Shown: piece by piece, positions 7,560 through 15,291 of the stretch
Layout of the letters: each line of letters starts with the position of its first letter
Position numbering within the stretch: the stretch's first letter is position 1
Source of the DNA: Rhodothermus marinus DSM 4252
GTDB taxonomy: Bacteria; Bacteroidota; Rhodothermia; Rhodothermales; Rhodothermaceae
DNA length: 64,000 nt
Assembly: GCF_000024845.1 (NCBI RefSeq)
Contig: NC_013501.1
Span: 1,368,001-1,432,000, forward strand
Reading direction: 5' to 3'
Made by a program: the position numbers and the translations under genes
The notes under the pieces: model-generated
Databases searched by the model: none
Told to the model about the DNA's origin: nothing
What the model saw: the letters and a program-made list of their open reading frames with translations, nothing else

Positions 7560-9815
7560 ATGAAACCGACCCTGCGCGTGCTGCTGTCGCTGAGTCTGGC
7601 ACTGCTCGTCGGATGTGCCACCAGCCAGCCCACCACGACCTCGGAAGCGCCTGCCCGACCGGCACCTCCGCCGCCACCTACCACCGTGCCCGAGGCGCCG
7701 CTTTCGCCGCGGATGGTCCCCTCGCTCGACACGGTGCGGGCCGGGCGCTTCGACAACGGCAAGATGTGGACGTTCGACGATCCACCCATCGACTATTTCG
7801 CCGAGGCCTACGGCTTTCGGCCCGACTCTGCCTGGTTCCGGGAAGCCCGGCTGGGCGCGCTGCGCATTCCGGGCTGCTCGGCCTCGTTCGTCTCGCCCAA
7901 CGGGCTGGTGATGACGAACCACCATTGCGGTCGGGAAGCCGTTGTGGCCGTCAGCCGACCCGGCGAAAACCTGCTCGACAACGGCTTCTACGCCCGCTCG
8001 CTCGAAGAAGAGCGCCGCGCCGAAGACTACTACGCCGACCAGCTCATCGAAATCCGCGACGTGACCGATGAAGTCTATGCCGCGCTGGAAGGGGCCGAGA
8101 CGGACGCCGAACGGGCCATGGCCCGCCAGCAGGCCATTCAGGACATCGAACAGCGGCTGCTGGAAGAAAAAGGCGGGGAGGAGGCTGGCTACGTCGTCGA
8201 GGTGATCTCGCTCTACAACGGCGCCAAATACTCGGCCTACATCTTCAAACGCTACCGCGACATGCGGCTGGTGATGGCGCCCGAGCTGCAACTGGGCTAT
8301 TTCGGCGGCGACCCGGACAACTTCACCTATCCGCGCTACGCGCTCGACGTGACGTTCTTCCGCATCTACGACGAAAACGGCGAGCCGCTGCGCACGCCGC
8401 ACTACTTCCGCTGGAGCCGGGAGGGCGTCGAGGAAGGCGACGTGGTCTTCGTGATCGGCAATCCGGGCTCGACCAGCCGGTTGCAGACCGTGGCCCAGCT
8501 CGAATTCCGGCGCGACGTGCTCGAACCGGCCATCCTGCGTCTCATCCAGACGCGCATGGCCGCGCTGCAGGACTATCTGCGCGAACTGCCCGACGGACCG
8601 GAGCGCGAAGAAATCCGCAACGAGATCTTCTCGCTCAGCAACGCCGAAAAGCTCTACACCGGCCGTGTCAAGGGCCTGCGCGATCCCTACATCATCGCCC
8701 GCCGTCGGGACGCCGAGCGGCGCTTCCGGGAGGCGCTGCGCCGCGACTCGTCGCTGGCGCGCAAGTACGATCCGCTTTTCGACCGCATGGCCGAGCTGGT
8801 CAACCAGCAGCGCGACTATGCGGCCGAACTGCAGGCCTTGCTGGCCTTCAACCCGAACAGTAGCCTCAGCAGCACGGCGATCCGCCGGGCCATTCTGGCC
8901 TACATTTACCTGAACCGGAAGCAGGCGGGCGCCTCGGATGAGCAACTGGCCGAGCTGCGCGAGGAGATCCTCTCGGTGGACGATCAGCCCAAAGGTGTGC
9001 AGTGGCGCTACCTGAAGGCGCGCCTGGAAGATTTCGTCCGCTACTTCGGCGAAGACAGCCGCCTGGTCGATCAGATCTTGCAGGGACGCACGCCCGAGGC
9101 GGTGGCCCGCCACATTATCGACAACACCGTGCTGAGCGATTCGGCCCGGACGGCCCAGGCACTGGAAAACGGCACGCTGACGATGGACGACCCGGCCGTG
9201 CAGCTCGTGGCGACCGTCTGGCCCCGCTTCCAGACGTTCCAGAGCGCCTGGGCGGGCATCTCGGCCCAGCAACAGGAGATTGCCAGCCAGCTCGGCCGCG
9301 CCCGCTACGAGGTCTACGGCACCTCGGTGCCACCCGACGCCACCTTCTCGCTGCGCATTGCCGACGGCGTGGTCAAGGGCTACTCGTACAACGGCACGAT
9401 GGCGCCGCCCTACACCACCTTCTACGGCCTCTACGACCGCTACTACGCCTTCGGACCGGGCACCGACTGGGATCTGCCCGAGCGCTGGCTGCATCCGCCC
9501 GAAACGTTCGACCGCTCCACGCCCCTCAACTTTGTAGCCACGGCCGACATCATCGGCGGCAACTCGGGCTCGCCGGTGATCAACCCGAACCTGGAGGTCG
9601 TCGGACTCATCTTCGACGGCAACATCGAAAGCCTGCCGGCCGACTACATCTACATGCCCGATCGCGGCATGCGGGCGGTGGCCGTGGACGTGCGGGGGAT
9701 TCTGGAGGCACTCGACGAGATCTACGATGCCGACCGGCTGGTGCTGGAGCTGACCACCGGCCAGCTGGTGCGCTCCGAGGAAGAGGCCGATGCATTGATG
9801 AATAGCGGACGCTGA
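7560..9815 (+). CDS. S46 family dipeptidyl-peptidase, lipoprotein, DPP7-like
   Basis: The start at ATG 7560 gives 751 residues with a lipoprotein leader (LSLALLVGC, Cys19); frames extending further upstream run through the tRNA and are not coding. The catalytic triad of S46 peptidases is present: His in VMTNHHCG (about 121-122), Asp in PDNFTYPRYALD and Ser in GGNSGSPV. The position 18 residues after the serine, which in Porphyromonas DPP7/DPP11 decides the S1 pocket, is Gly (IFDGN), as in DPP7, predicting hydrophobic rather than acidic P1 residues. The enzyme should remove dipeptides from oligopeptides in the cell envelope. The second S46 gene follows after 1 bp. A TATTTTTG sequence at 7523-7530 fits the Bacteroidota -7 consensus TAnnTTTG, but no clear -33 element accompanies it. 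Confidence 0.93.
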   Translation: MKPTLRVLLSLSLALLVGCATSQPTTTSEAPARPAPPPPPTTVPEAPLSPRMVPSLDTVRAGRFDNGKMWTFDDPPIDYFAEAYGFRPDSAWFREARLGALRIPGCSASFVSPNGLVMTNHHCGREAVVAVSRPGENLLDNGFYARSLEEERRAEDYYADQLIEIRDVTDEVYAALEGAETDAERAMARQQAIQDIEQRLLEEKGGEEAGYVVEVISLYNGAKYSAYIFKRYRDMRLVMAPELQLGYFGGDPDNFTYPRYALDVTFFRIYDENGEPLRTPHYFRWSREGVEEGDVVFVIGNPGSTSRLQTVAQLEFRRDVLEPAILRLIQTRMAALQDYLRELPDGPEREEIRNEIFSLSNAEKLYTGRVKGLRDPYIIARRRDAERRFREALRRDSSLARKYDPLFDRMAELVNQQRDYAAELQALLAFNPNSSLSSTAIRRAILAYIYLNRKQAGASDEQLAELREEILSVDDQPKGVQWRYLKARLEDFVRYFGEDSRLVDQILQGRTPEAVARHIIDNTVLSDSARTAQALENGTLTMDDPAVQLVATVWPRFQTFQSAWAGISAQQQEIASQLGRARYEVYGTSVPPDATFSLRIADGVVKGYSYNGTMAPPYTTFYGLYDRYYAFGPGTDWDLPERWLHPPETFDRSTPLNFVATADIIGGNSGSPVINPNLEVVGLIFDGNIESLPADYIYMPDRGMRAVAVDVRGILEALDEIYDADRLVLELTTGQLVRSEEEADALMNSGR

Positions 9816-9816
9816 G

Positions 9817-12096
9817 ATGAACCAACGCGCCTGGATTGTTGCGCTGAGCCTGACGCTGGCTGCGCTGAGCCTTCGGTGCGCCGGTCCCCGCGAGACGGCC
9901 CGGATCGTCGAGGCGCCGCCGCTCGTGACCGAAGCGGAAACCACCGCGACGACCGGCATGCGGGCGGCGGCGCCGACGGCTTTGCCGGGGCTCGATACGG
10001 TGCGGGCCGGGCGTTTCGACACGGGACGGCTCTGGACGTTCGAGGAGCCGCCCCTGGACTACTGGGAGGCCACCTACGGCTTCCGTCCCGACTCGGCCTG
10101 GCTGGCGCGTGCCCGCCTGGGCGCGTTGCGGCTGGTCTTCGAAAGCGGCCGCTGCTCGGGCGCCTTCGTCTCGCCCAACGGGCTGGTCGTGACGAACCAC
10201 CACTGCACCTGGGAAAGCCTGGACCTGATCGATCGCCCCGGCGAAGCGCTGCTCGAAGAGGGCTTCTATGCCGACTCGCTGCAGGGCGAGCGGCGATTGC
10301 CCGGACTGTACGCCGAGCAGCTCCTGGAAGCGCGCGATGTGACGGAGCTGATCGTGCGCGGGCTGGAGGAGATCCGCGACGACGTGGAGCGTGAGCGCCT
10401 GCGCAATCGGCGCCTGGAGCGGCTCAAGCAGCAGCTCGAAGCCGAAGCCCGGGACCGCGACACCACGCTGCACGTGGAGATCGTGCCGCTCTACTACGGC
10501 GCCCGCTATACGGCCTACACCTGGCGGCGCTATCACGACGTGCGCCTGGTGATGACGCCCGAGCTGCGTGTCGGCTACTTTGGCGGCGACTTCGATAATT
10601 TCACCTATCCACGCTATGCGCTGGACGTCAGCTTCCTACGTGTCTACGGGCCGGACGGACGTCCACTGGAGAGTCCCTGGTACTTTCCGTGGAGCACCGA
10701 GGGGGTCCGGCGCGGCCAGCTCGTCTTTGCCGTGGGCAATCCGGGTGCGACGCAGCGCCATCTGACCGTCAGCCAGCTCGAATTCGAACGCGACTACACG
10801 CTCCCGCAACGGCTTCGACTGCTGCGCCGCCGGGCGGAGGTGCTGGAACGCTACATCCGGCAACAGCCCGATTCGGCCGACATCTATGGCCTGCGTAGCG
10901 TCTATTTTGCGCTGAAAAACACGATCAAGGCCACCGAGGGACAGCTTCGGGGCCTGCGCGATCCGTACCTGCTGGCCCGCAAGCAGGCGGCCGAGCGGGC
11001 GCTGCGCGACAGCATGATGGCCAGCGACTCGCTGCGCAACTATTTTGGCAACGTGTTCATGCAGCTCGAGGCGCTGCAGCGCAGCAAGGCGGCGGCCGCG
11101 CCGCAGACGGCCGCCTTTCAGTTTTTCGGCACGAGCACGCTGCTGAGTTCGCACATCCTGCTGCGGGCGCTTTTCGGCTACGCGCACGATCTGATGCGCC
11201 AGCGCGGTGCGTTCCCGTCCCGGTTGGAAGAATTGCGTCAGGAGGCGCTCCGGATTCGGGACTGGCCCGATTCGGTCGAGGTGGGCTACATCACGGCCCG
11301 ACTCGAAGAGCTGCGCGACTATCTGGGACCGCAGCATCCGAGCGTGCAGCGGCTGCTGGGCGATCGCTCGCCCGCCGAGGTCGCCCGCGACCTGGTGGCT
11401 CGCACCGCGCTGAAAGACTCGGTGGCCTTCGCCCGGCTGCTGCGCGAGGGGTATCTGAACAGCGGCGACGCTTCGGTGCCCGTGATCGAAGTGCTGGGGC
11501 CGCTCTACTTTACGCTCGGCCAGCAGCTCGACCAGTTCGAGGCACGCGAGCGCTTCCTGAACGCCCGCCTGGCGGCGCTGCGCTTTGCCGTCTACGGCCA
11601 CTCGGTGCCGCCCGACGGTACGGGCACGCTGCGCATCGCCGATGGCCGCATCGAGGGCTACCCCTACAACGGGACGCAGGCCCCGCCATTCACCACGTTT
11701 TTCGGCATGTACGACCGATTCTACAGCTTCCGGGGACGCAGTGGCTGGAACCTGCCGGCCCGGTGGCTGACGCCGCCCGAGGCGTTCGAGCGCGCCACCC
11801 CGCTCAATCTGGCGGCCAGCACCGACATCTCGGGGGGCAGCTCCGGCTCGGCGCTGATCGATCAGGATCTGCACCTGGTAGGCGTGGTCTTCGACAGCAA
11901 CATCGAAGGACTGGCGGGTGAATACGTCTACATGCCCGATCGTGGCATGCGGGCGGTGGCCGTCGATAGCCGGGGCGTGCTCGAAGCGCTGCGCGACCTG
12001 TACGGCGCCGATCGGCTGGTGCTGGAACTGACCACGGGCAAGCTGATCCCCGACGAGGCTACGGCCGAAGCGGCGCTGGTCGGCGAGGTGGAGTAG
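9817..12096 (+). CDS. S46 family dipeptidyl-peptidase, second tandem paralogue
   Basis: The 759-residue paralogue starts 1 bp after its neighbour stops, so the pair is cotranscribed. The triad motifs are VVTNHHCT, FDNFTYPRYALD and GGSSGSAL. The N-terminus is a signal sequence with one Cys (LSLRCAG) that could be lipidated, though Arg before the Cys is unusual for a lipobox. The residue that corresponds to the S1 determinant is Ser (VFDSN), neither Gly as in DPP7 nor Arg as in DPP11. Together with GGSSGSA replacing GGNSGSP, this suggests a different substrate range from the first copy. Its 3' end overlaps the convergent metalloenzyme gene by 38 bp. Confidence 0.92.
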   Translation: MNQRAWIVALSLTLAALSLRCAGPRETARIVEAPPLVTEAETTATTGMRAAAPTALPGLDTVRAGRFDTGRLWTFEEPPLDYWEATYGFRPDSAWLARARLGALRLVFESGRCSGAFVSPNGLVVTNHHCTWESLDLIDRPGEALLEEGFYADSLQGERRLPGLYAEQLLEARDVTELIVRGLEEIRDDVERERLRNRRLERLKQQLEAEARDRDTTLHVEIVPLYYGARYTAYTWRRYHDVRLVMTPELRVGYFGGDFDNFTYPRYALDVSFLRVYGPDGRPLESPWYFPWSTEGVRRGQLVFAVGNPGATQRHLTVSQLEFERDYTLPQRLRLLRRRAEVLERYIRQQPDSADIYGLRSVYFALKNTIKATEGQLRGLRDPYLLARKQAAERALRDSMMASDSLRNYFGNVFMQLEALQRSKAAAAPQTAAFQFFGTSTLLSSHILLRALFGYAHDLMRQRGAFPSRLEELRQEALRIRDWPDSVEVGYITARLEELRDYLGPQHPSVQRLLGDRSPAEVARDLVARTALKDSVAFARLLREGYLNSGDASVPVIEVLGPLYFTLGQQLDQFEARERFLNARLAALRFAVYGHSVPPDGTGTLRIADGRIEGYPYNGTQAPPFTTFFGMYDRFYSFRGRSGWNLPARWLTPPEAFERATPLNLAASTDISGGSSGSALIDQDLHLVGVVFDSNIEGLAGEYVYMPDRGMRAVAVDSRGVLEALRDLYGADRLVLELTTGKLIPDEATAEAALVGEVE

Positions 12097-12997
12097 CGGC
12101 GGCTTCCAGCGCGGCGACAATGGCGGGCGTCACGTCGCGCAGGTCGCGGGTATGGCGAAAAAGCTCGGCGCCGCGACCGCGGGCGATCAGCGGTACCGGG
12201 TTGCGCGTATGCGTGCGCACGCGCAGGTCTTCCAGGTTGCCGTGGTCGCTGGTAACCACAAGCAGGTGGCGTTCGGTATCGAGCAGTTCCAACAGCGCCG
12301 AAAAGAACCGATCCAGCGAGGCCAGCACCGCCCGTGCCTCGTCCATGTCCTGATGGTGCCCGGCCTGATCCGTCAGAAAGTACTCGAAAAGCACGAAATG
12401 GTGTTGCTGGAGCAGCAATGCCAGGTGGCGGGCGGCTTCGGCTTCGTCGATGAGCGTGACCGGGAACCCTGCTTCGCGCAGGCGCCGGCCCGTCAGGTCA
12501 GCGGCGACGGCCTCGCCACGGGCCAGATCCTCCAGCGTGCGAAGTCGTACGTCGGCTTCCCGGCAGCAGCGGGTGGTGACGCTCCAGCGGTCGCGGCGAC
12601 GGGCCTGCTCGAAGAATACGGGTGGGTAGGCATTGGCAAAAGCTACCGAAAGCCCTCGGGTTTTCAACCGGCGAAAAATGTTATAGCGGGCCAGCACGGC
12701 GCGGGTTCGGGAGTGGGCGTAGGGACCGTAGTGGCGTCCGGCGATGCGGGGCGCGTTGAAGCCGGTCAGCAGGGCGGTCTGCCCGGTGCCGCTCTGGGGC
12801 AGGCCGGGCACGCCCAGCGTGGCATCCAGGGGTCGGAAGACATGCCGGGGCCTGTGAAACGGGTGCGCCCGGTCCGTCCAGCGCTGGCCGCAGGTGAGCC
12901 GTTTAAGGCCGGGCCAGTTCTCTGCGAATGGATTGCGCGGATGCGGTGGGCCCAGCCCGACGCCGTCCAGAAAGACGAACAGCACGTGCGGGCTCAC
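12059..12997 (-). CDS. Metalloenzyme-fold protein (cofactor-independent phosphoglycerate mutase / alkaline phosphatase superfamily)
   Basis: I choose the GTG at 12997, which overlaps the stop of the upstream DprA-like gene as GTGA; this gives 312 residues beginning just before the first conserved motif (VLFVFLDGVGLG). Metal-site motifs of the superfamily are visible: LDGVG near the N-terminus, the nucleophile-region SGTGQTALLTG, DQAGHHQD and VVTSDHGNLED near the C-terminus, followed by HTRNPVPLI. The full mutase insert domain is missing, so it is probably not a housekeeping mutase but one of the shorter metalloenzyme-domain proteins whose substrate is unknown. It is cotranscribed with the DprA-like gene. 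Confidence 0.83.
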   Translation of the reverse strand: MSPHVLFVFLDGVGLGPPHPRNPFAENWPGLKRLTCGQRWTDRAHPFHRPRHVFRPLDATLGVPGLPQSGTGQTALLTGFNAPRIAGRHYGPYAHSRTRAVLARYNIFRRLKTRGLSVAFANAYPPVFFEQARRRDRWSVTTRCCREADVRLRTLEDLARGEAVAADLTGRRLREAGFPVTLIDEAEAARHLALLLQQHHFVLFEYFLTDQAGHHQDMDEARAVLASLDRFFSALLELLDTERHLLVVTSDHGNLEDLRVRTHTRNPVPLIARGRGAELFRHTRDLRDVTPAIVAALEAAATPPRRPAPLRP

Positions 12998-13887
12998 TCG
13001 GCCGGGGAGGTGCGGCGGGCCGCTTCGACTACCCATTCAAAGTCCACCGATTCGCGGATAGGGTGCACTTCGGGCATGGTGCGTGTGCTGATGCCGAAGA
13101 CCGGCCGGTGCGCCTGAACGGCCCAGTCGAGCGCCATATGCTCGGGGGTTTCGTCTCGGGGTTCAACGAAAACCGCCGCCTGGGCCAGCGCAGCCTGCAC
13201 GAGCGCCCGCTGGCGATCACGCCGGTCGCTGGGCCGCAGTTCCATGAGGAAGGGCGACAGCAGCAGACCGCCGGCCCGCAGCGTGGCAGCGGCCACCGGG
13301 CGCATGGGCGGAAGGAGCTGGGACAGTCCGGTATGGGCGACCATGATGGCCGGATGGGGACGGGGCGCGTTGTGGCAGAGCTTCTGGAGGGCCACATCGA
13401 AGCCGGAAAGCGCCCCGGTCACCGGAACGCAGCCGGCTTCGATCAGGTGCAACGTCAGGTCCTGCGCGCGATCGTAGGCCGCATCGGAGATCGGCGGACG
13501 GGCCAGCAGCGCGACGGTGGGCTGCGCCAGCAGCTCCAGATTCCCGTAGGCAAAAAGTAGAAATGGACGCTGATGTTCGGGGAGCGCTTCCAGACCGGCA
13601 GGCCAGACATCATCGTGCGGCGTCAGCACCCGGATTCGTTTGGTAATCAACGTAGCCAGTTCGGCTTTCGCCTGCTCCTGCATTTTTTGCAGGAAGGCCG
13701 CATTGGAGAGCTGAGCCAGCAGGCGGATGCCTTCGGGGCGGTGGCCCAGGTGATTGCGAAGCGCCTCCGGCGGCTGCGACGACAAGGCCTCGAAGCTCCC
13801 GACGTGACGTACAAGCCACCCTGTTGCCGTCCAGTCGTCGGGCAACAGTCGGGCAAGTGTCAGCGCAAAAAGCGTGGAGGCTGTCAC
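12994..13887 (-). CDS. Divergent DprA/Smf-like Rossmann-fold protein
   Basis: The 297-residue protein follows the plan of DprA: a helical N-terminal region with HhH-like character (residues about 10-90), then PFLLFAYGNLELL, a Rossmann-type core (VALLARPPISDAAYDRAQDL...CVPVTGALSGFDVALQKL), AIMVAHTGLSQLLPPM, a GGLLLSPFLMELRPSDRRDRQRALVQA segment and AHRPVFGIS. These match, in order, the DprA landmarks L.xxGN..LL, VAIVGSR, VSGLAxGID, GG.LLSE and RNR..AGL. The usual GSR phosphate-binding triplet is replaced by ARP, and no C-terminal winged helix is present. Canonical DprA loads RecA on incoming DNA in transformation; whether this copy does so is open. It is translationally coupled to the metalloenzyme gene. 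Confidence 0.72.
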   Translation of the reverse strand: MTASTLFALTLARLLPDDWTATGWLVRHVGSFEALSSQPPEALRNHLGHRPEGIRLLAQLSNAAFLQKMQEQAKAELATLITKRIRVLTPHDDVWPAGLEALPEHQRPFLLFAYGNLELLAQPTVALLARPPISDAAYDRAQDLTLHLIEAGCVPVTGALSGFDVALQKLCHNAPRPHPAIMVAHTGLSQLLPPMRPVAAATLRAGGLLLSPFLMELRPSDRRDRQRALVQAALAQAAVFVEPRDETPEHMALDWAVQAHRPVFGISTRTMPEVHPIRESVDFEWVVEAARRTSPAE

Positions 13888-13950
13888 GGCGTCTACATGG
13901 TCCTGCTTGCAGGAATGTAACGGGTTGCCCTGTCGAATGCAACCAACATC

Positions 13951-13966
13951 ATGGCATTTTTGCCAT
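13951..13966. promoter_or_regulatory. Inverted repeat upstream of patatin gene (first)
   Basis: ATGGCA-TTTT-TGCCAT is a perfect inverted repeat with 6-bp arms in the 63-bp AT-richer region between the divergent DprA-like and patatin genes. A possible ATG for the patatin frame begins inside it, but the location of two symmetric elements here argues for a regulatory leader rather than coding sequence. Confidence 0.4.
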
Positions 13967-13978
13967 ATACTTTCTTCC

Positions 13979-13993
13979 AGTATCGTCGATACT
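13979..13993. promoter_or_regulatory. Inverted repeat upstream of patatin gene (second)
   Basis: AGTATC-GTC-GATACT is a second perfect inverted repeat, 12 bp after the first and 23 bp before the preferred start codon at 14017. It could be an operator; no matching regulator is encoded nearby. Confidence 0.4.
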
Positions 13994-14016
13994 TTGAGCA
14001 GGATAAGCTTCGTAAA

Positions 14017-15291
14017 ATGAACTGGAAAGGTTTTTCACAGATGCGACGCTGGTGGGCGAGCTGGAAGGAGCGGATCGGAAGGCCGGGCGACTGTGCGCTG
14101 GTGCTCAGTGGAGGTGGGGCGCGCTCGGCCTATCAGGCGGGTGTGCTGCACTACATCGCCGAAGCGTTTCCAGACCGGGCCTTTACGATCATGACGGGTG
14201 TGTCGGCGGGGGCGATCAATGCGGCACAACTGGCCAACCATACGGGCACGTTCCCGGAAGCGGCTGCGCGACTGGTACAGACCTGGCGGGCCGTGCGCCT
14301 CGAAGACGTGATGGAGCCGGAGTCGCGCTGGAAGGTGCTGCGCACGCTGCTGCGGCGAGCCCGCTCGAACGGAGAACAGCCGCTTCCGGAAGACACGCTG
14401 CGGGGCCTGGTGGACAATGCGCCGCTACGGGCCTTTCTGAAGCGCCATCTGCAGACGACCGACGGCCGGCTGCACGGCGTGGCCTTCAACCTGAAACGCG
14501 GCACGCTCCGGGCCTTTGCCGTGACGACCACCAACTACTCGACGGGGCAGTCGGTCACCTGGGTGGAAGGCCGCGACATTCACGACTGGGAGCGACCCGA
14601 TCGCCGGGGTGTGCGGACTGAACTGACCGTCGAGCACATCCTGGCGTCGGCCGCGCTTCCGCTGGTCTTTCCGGCCATCAGGCTGGGCGACGCCTGGTAC
14701 GGCGACGGGGGTATCAGTCTGCTGACGCCGCTGGCGCCGGCCATTCATCTGGGCGCCGATGCCATTCTGGCCATCTCGACGCGCTACAAGCGCAGCCAGG
14801 CGGAAGGCGATGCGCACGACGTGGCGGGCTACCCGCCGGCCGCGCAGATCCTGGGCCTCATGCTCAACGCCATCTTTCTGGACACGCTCGACCAGGACGC
14901 CGCCATGCTGGAGCGGATCAATCGCCTGGTGACGAAACTTCCCCCGCACCGGCGCGACGGACTCCGGCCGATCCGCCTGTTGATCCTGCGGCCTTCGGTA
15001 GATCTGGGCAAGCTGGCCGCCAACCACCGACCGCCGCTCAAGGGAGCGCTCCGCTTTCTCACCTGGGGGCTGGGGGCCACCGAGACGAAGACGCCCGACT
15101 CGCTCAGCATGATGCTGTTCGATCCGGGCTACATTGCACAACTGCTGGAGATCGGCTACGAGGATGCCCGGCGCCAGCACGACCGCATCGCCGCCTTTCT
15201 GGAGGACGCACCGCGGCGGCCGCCCGGCAACGGACACCCGGCCGAAACCCCGGAAGTCAGTGGCGCGGAAGCACCACCCGCAGCCCGATAA
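14017..15291 (+). CDS. Patatin-like phospholipase
   Basis: The protein carries the patatin landmarks: the glycine-rich oxyanion loop LSGGGARSAYQAG, the nucleophile elbow GVSAG and the catalytic Asp in YGDGG. I prefer the ATG at 14017 (424 residues); an earlier ATG at 13951 lies inside an inverted repeat, and ATG 14041 with an upstream AAAGG is a further alternative. No signal peptide precedes the domain, so it is likely cytoplasmic or membrane-peripheral and would hydrolyse acyl esters of lipids. The C-terminal third (LNAIFLDTLDQDAAMLERIN onward) is typical of bacterial patatins of this size. Its 3' end overlaps the convergent S9-FGE gene by 35 bp. Confidence 0.88.
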   Translation: MNWKGFSQMRRWWASWKERIGRPGDCALVLSGGGARSAYQAGVLHYIAEAFPDRAFTIMTGVSAGAINAAQLANHTGTFPEAAARLVQTWRAVRLEDVMEPESRWKVLRTLLRRARSNGEQPLPEDTLRGLVDNAPLRAFLKRHLQTTDGRLHGVAFNLKRGTLRAFAVTTTNYSTGQSVTWVEGRDIHDWERPDRRGVRTELTVEHILASAALPLVFPAIRLGDAWYGDGGISLLTPLAPAIHLGADAILAISTRYKRSQAEGDAHDVAGYPPAAQILGLMLNAIFLDTLDQDAAMLERINRLVTKLPPHRRDGLRPIRLLILRPSVDLGKLAANHRPPLKGALRFLTWGLGATETKTPDSLSMMLFDPGYIAQLLEIGYEDARRQHDRIAAFLEDAPRRPPGNGHPAETPEVSGAEAPPAAR

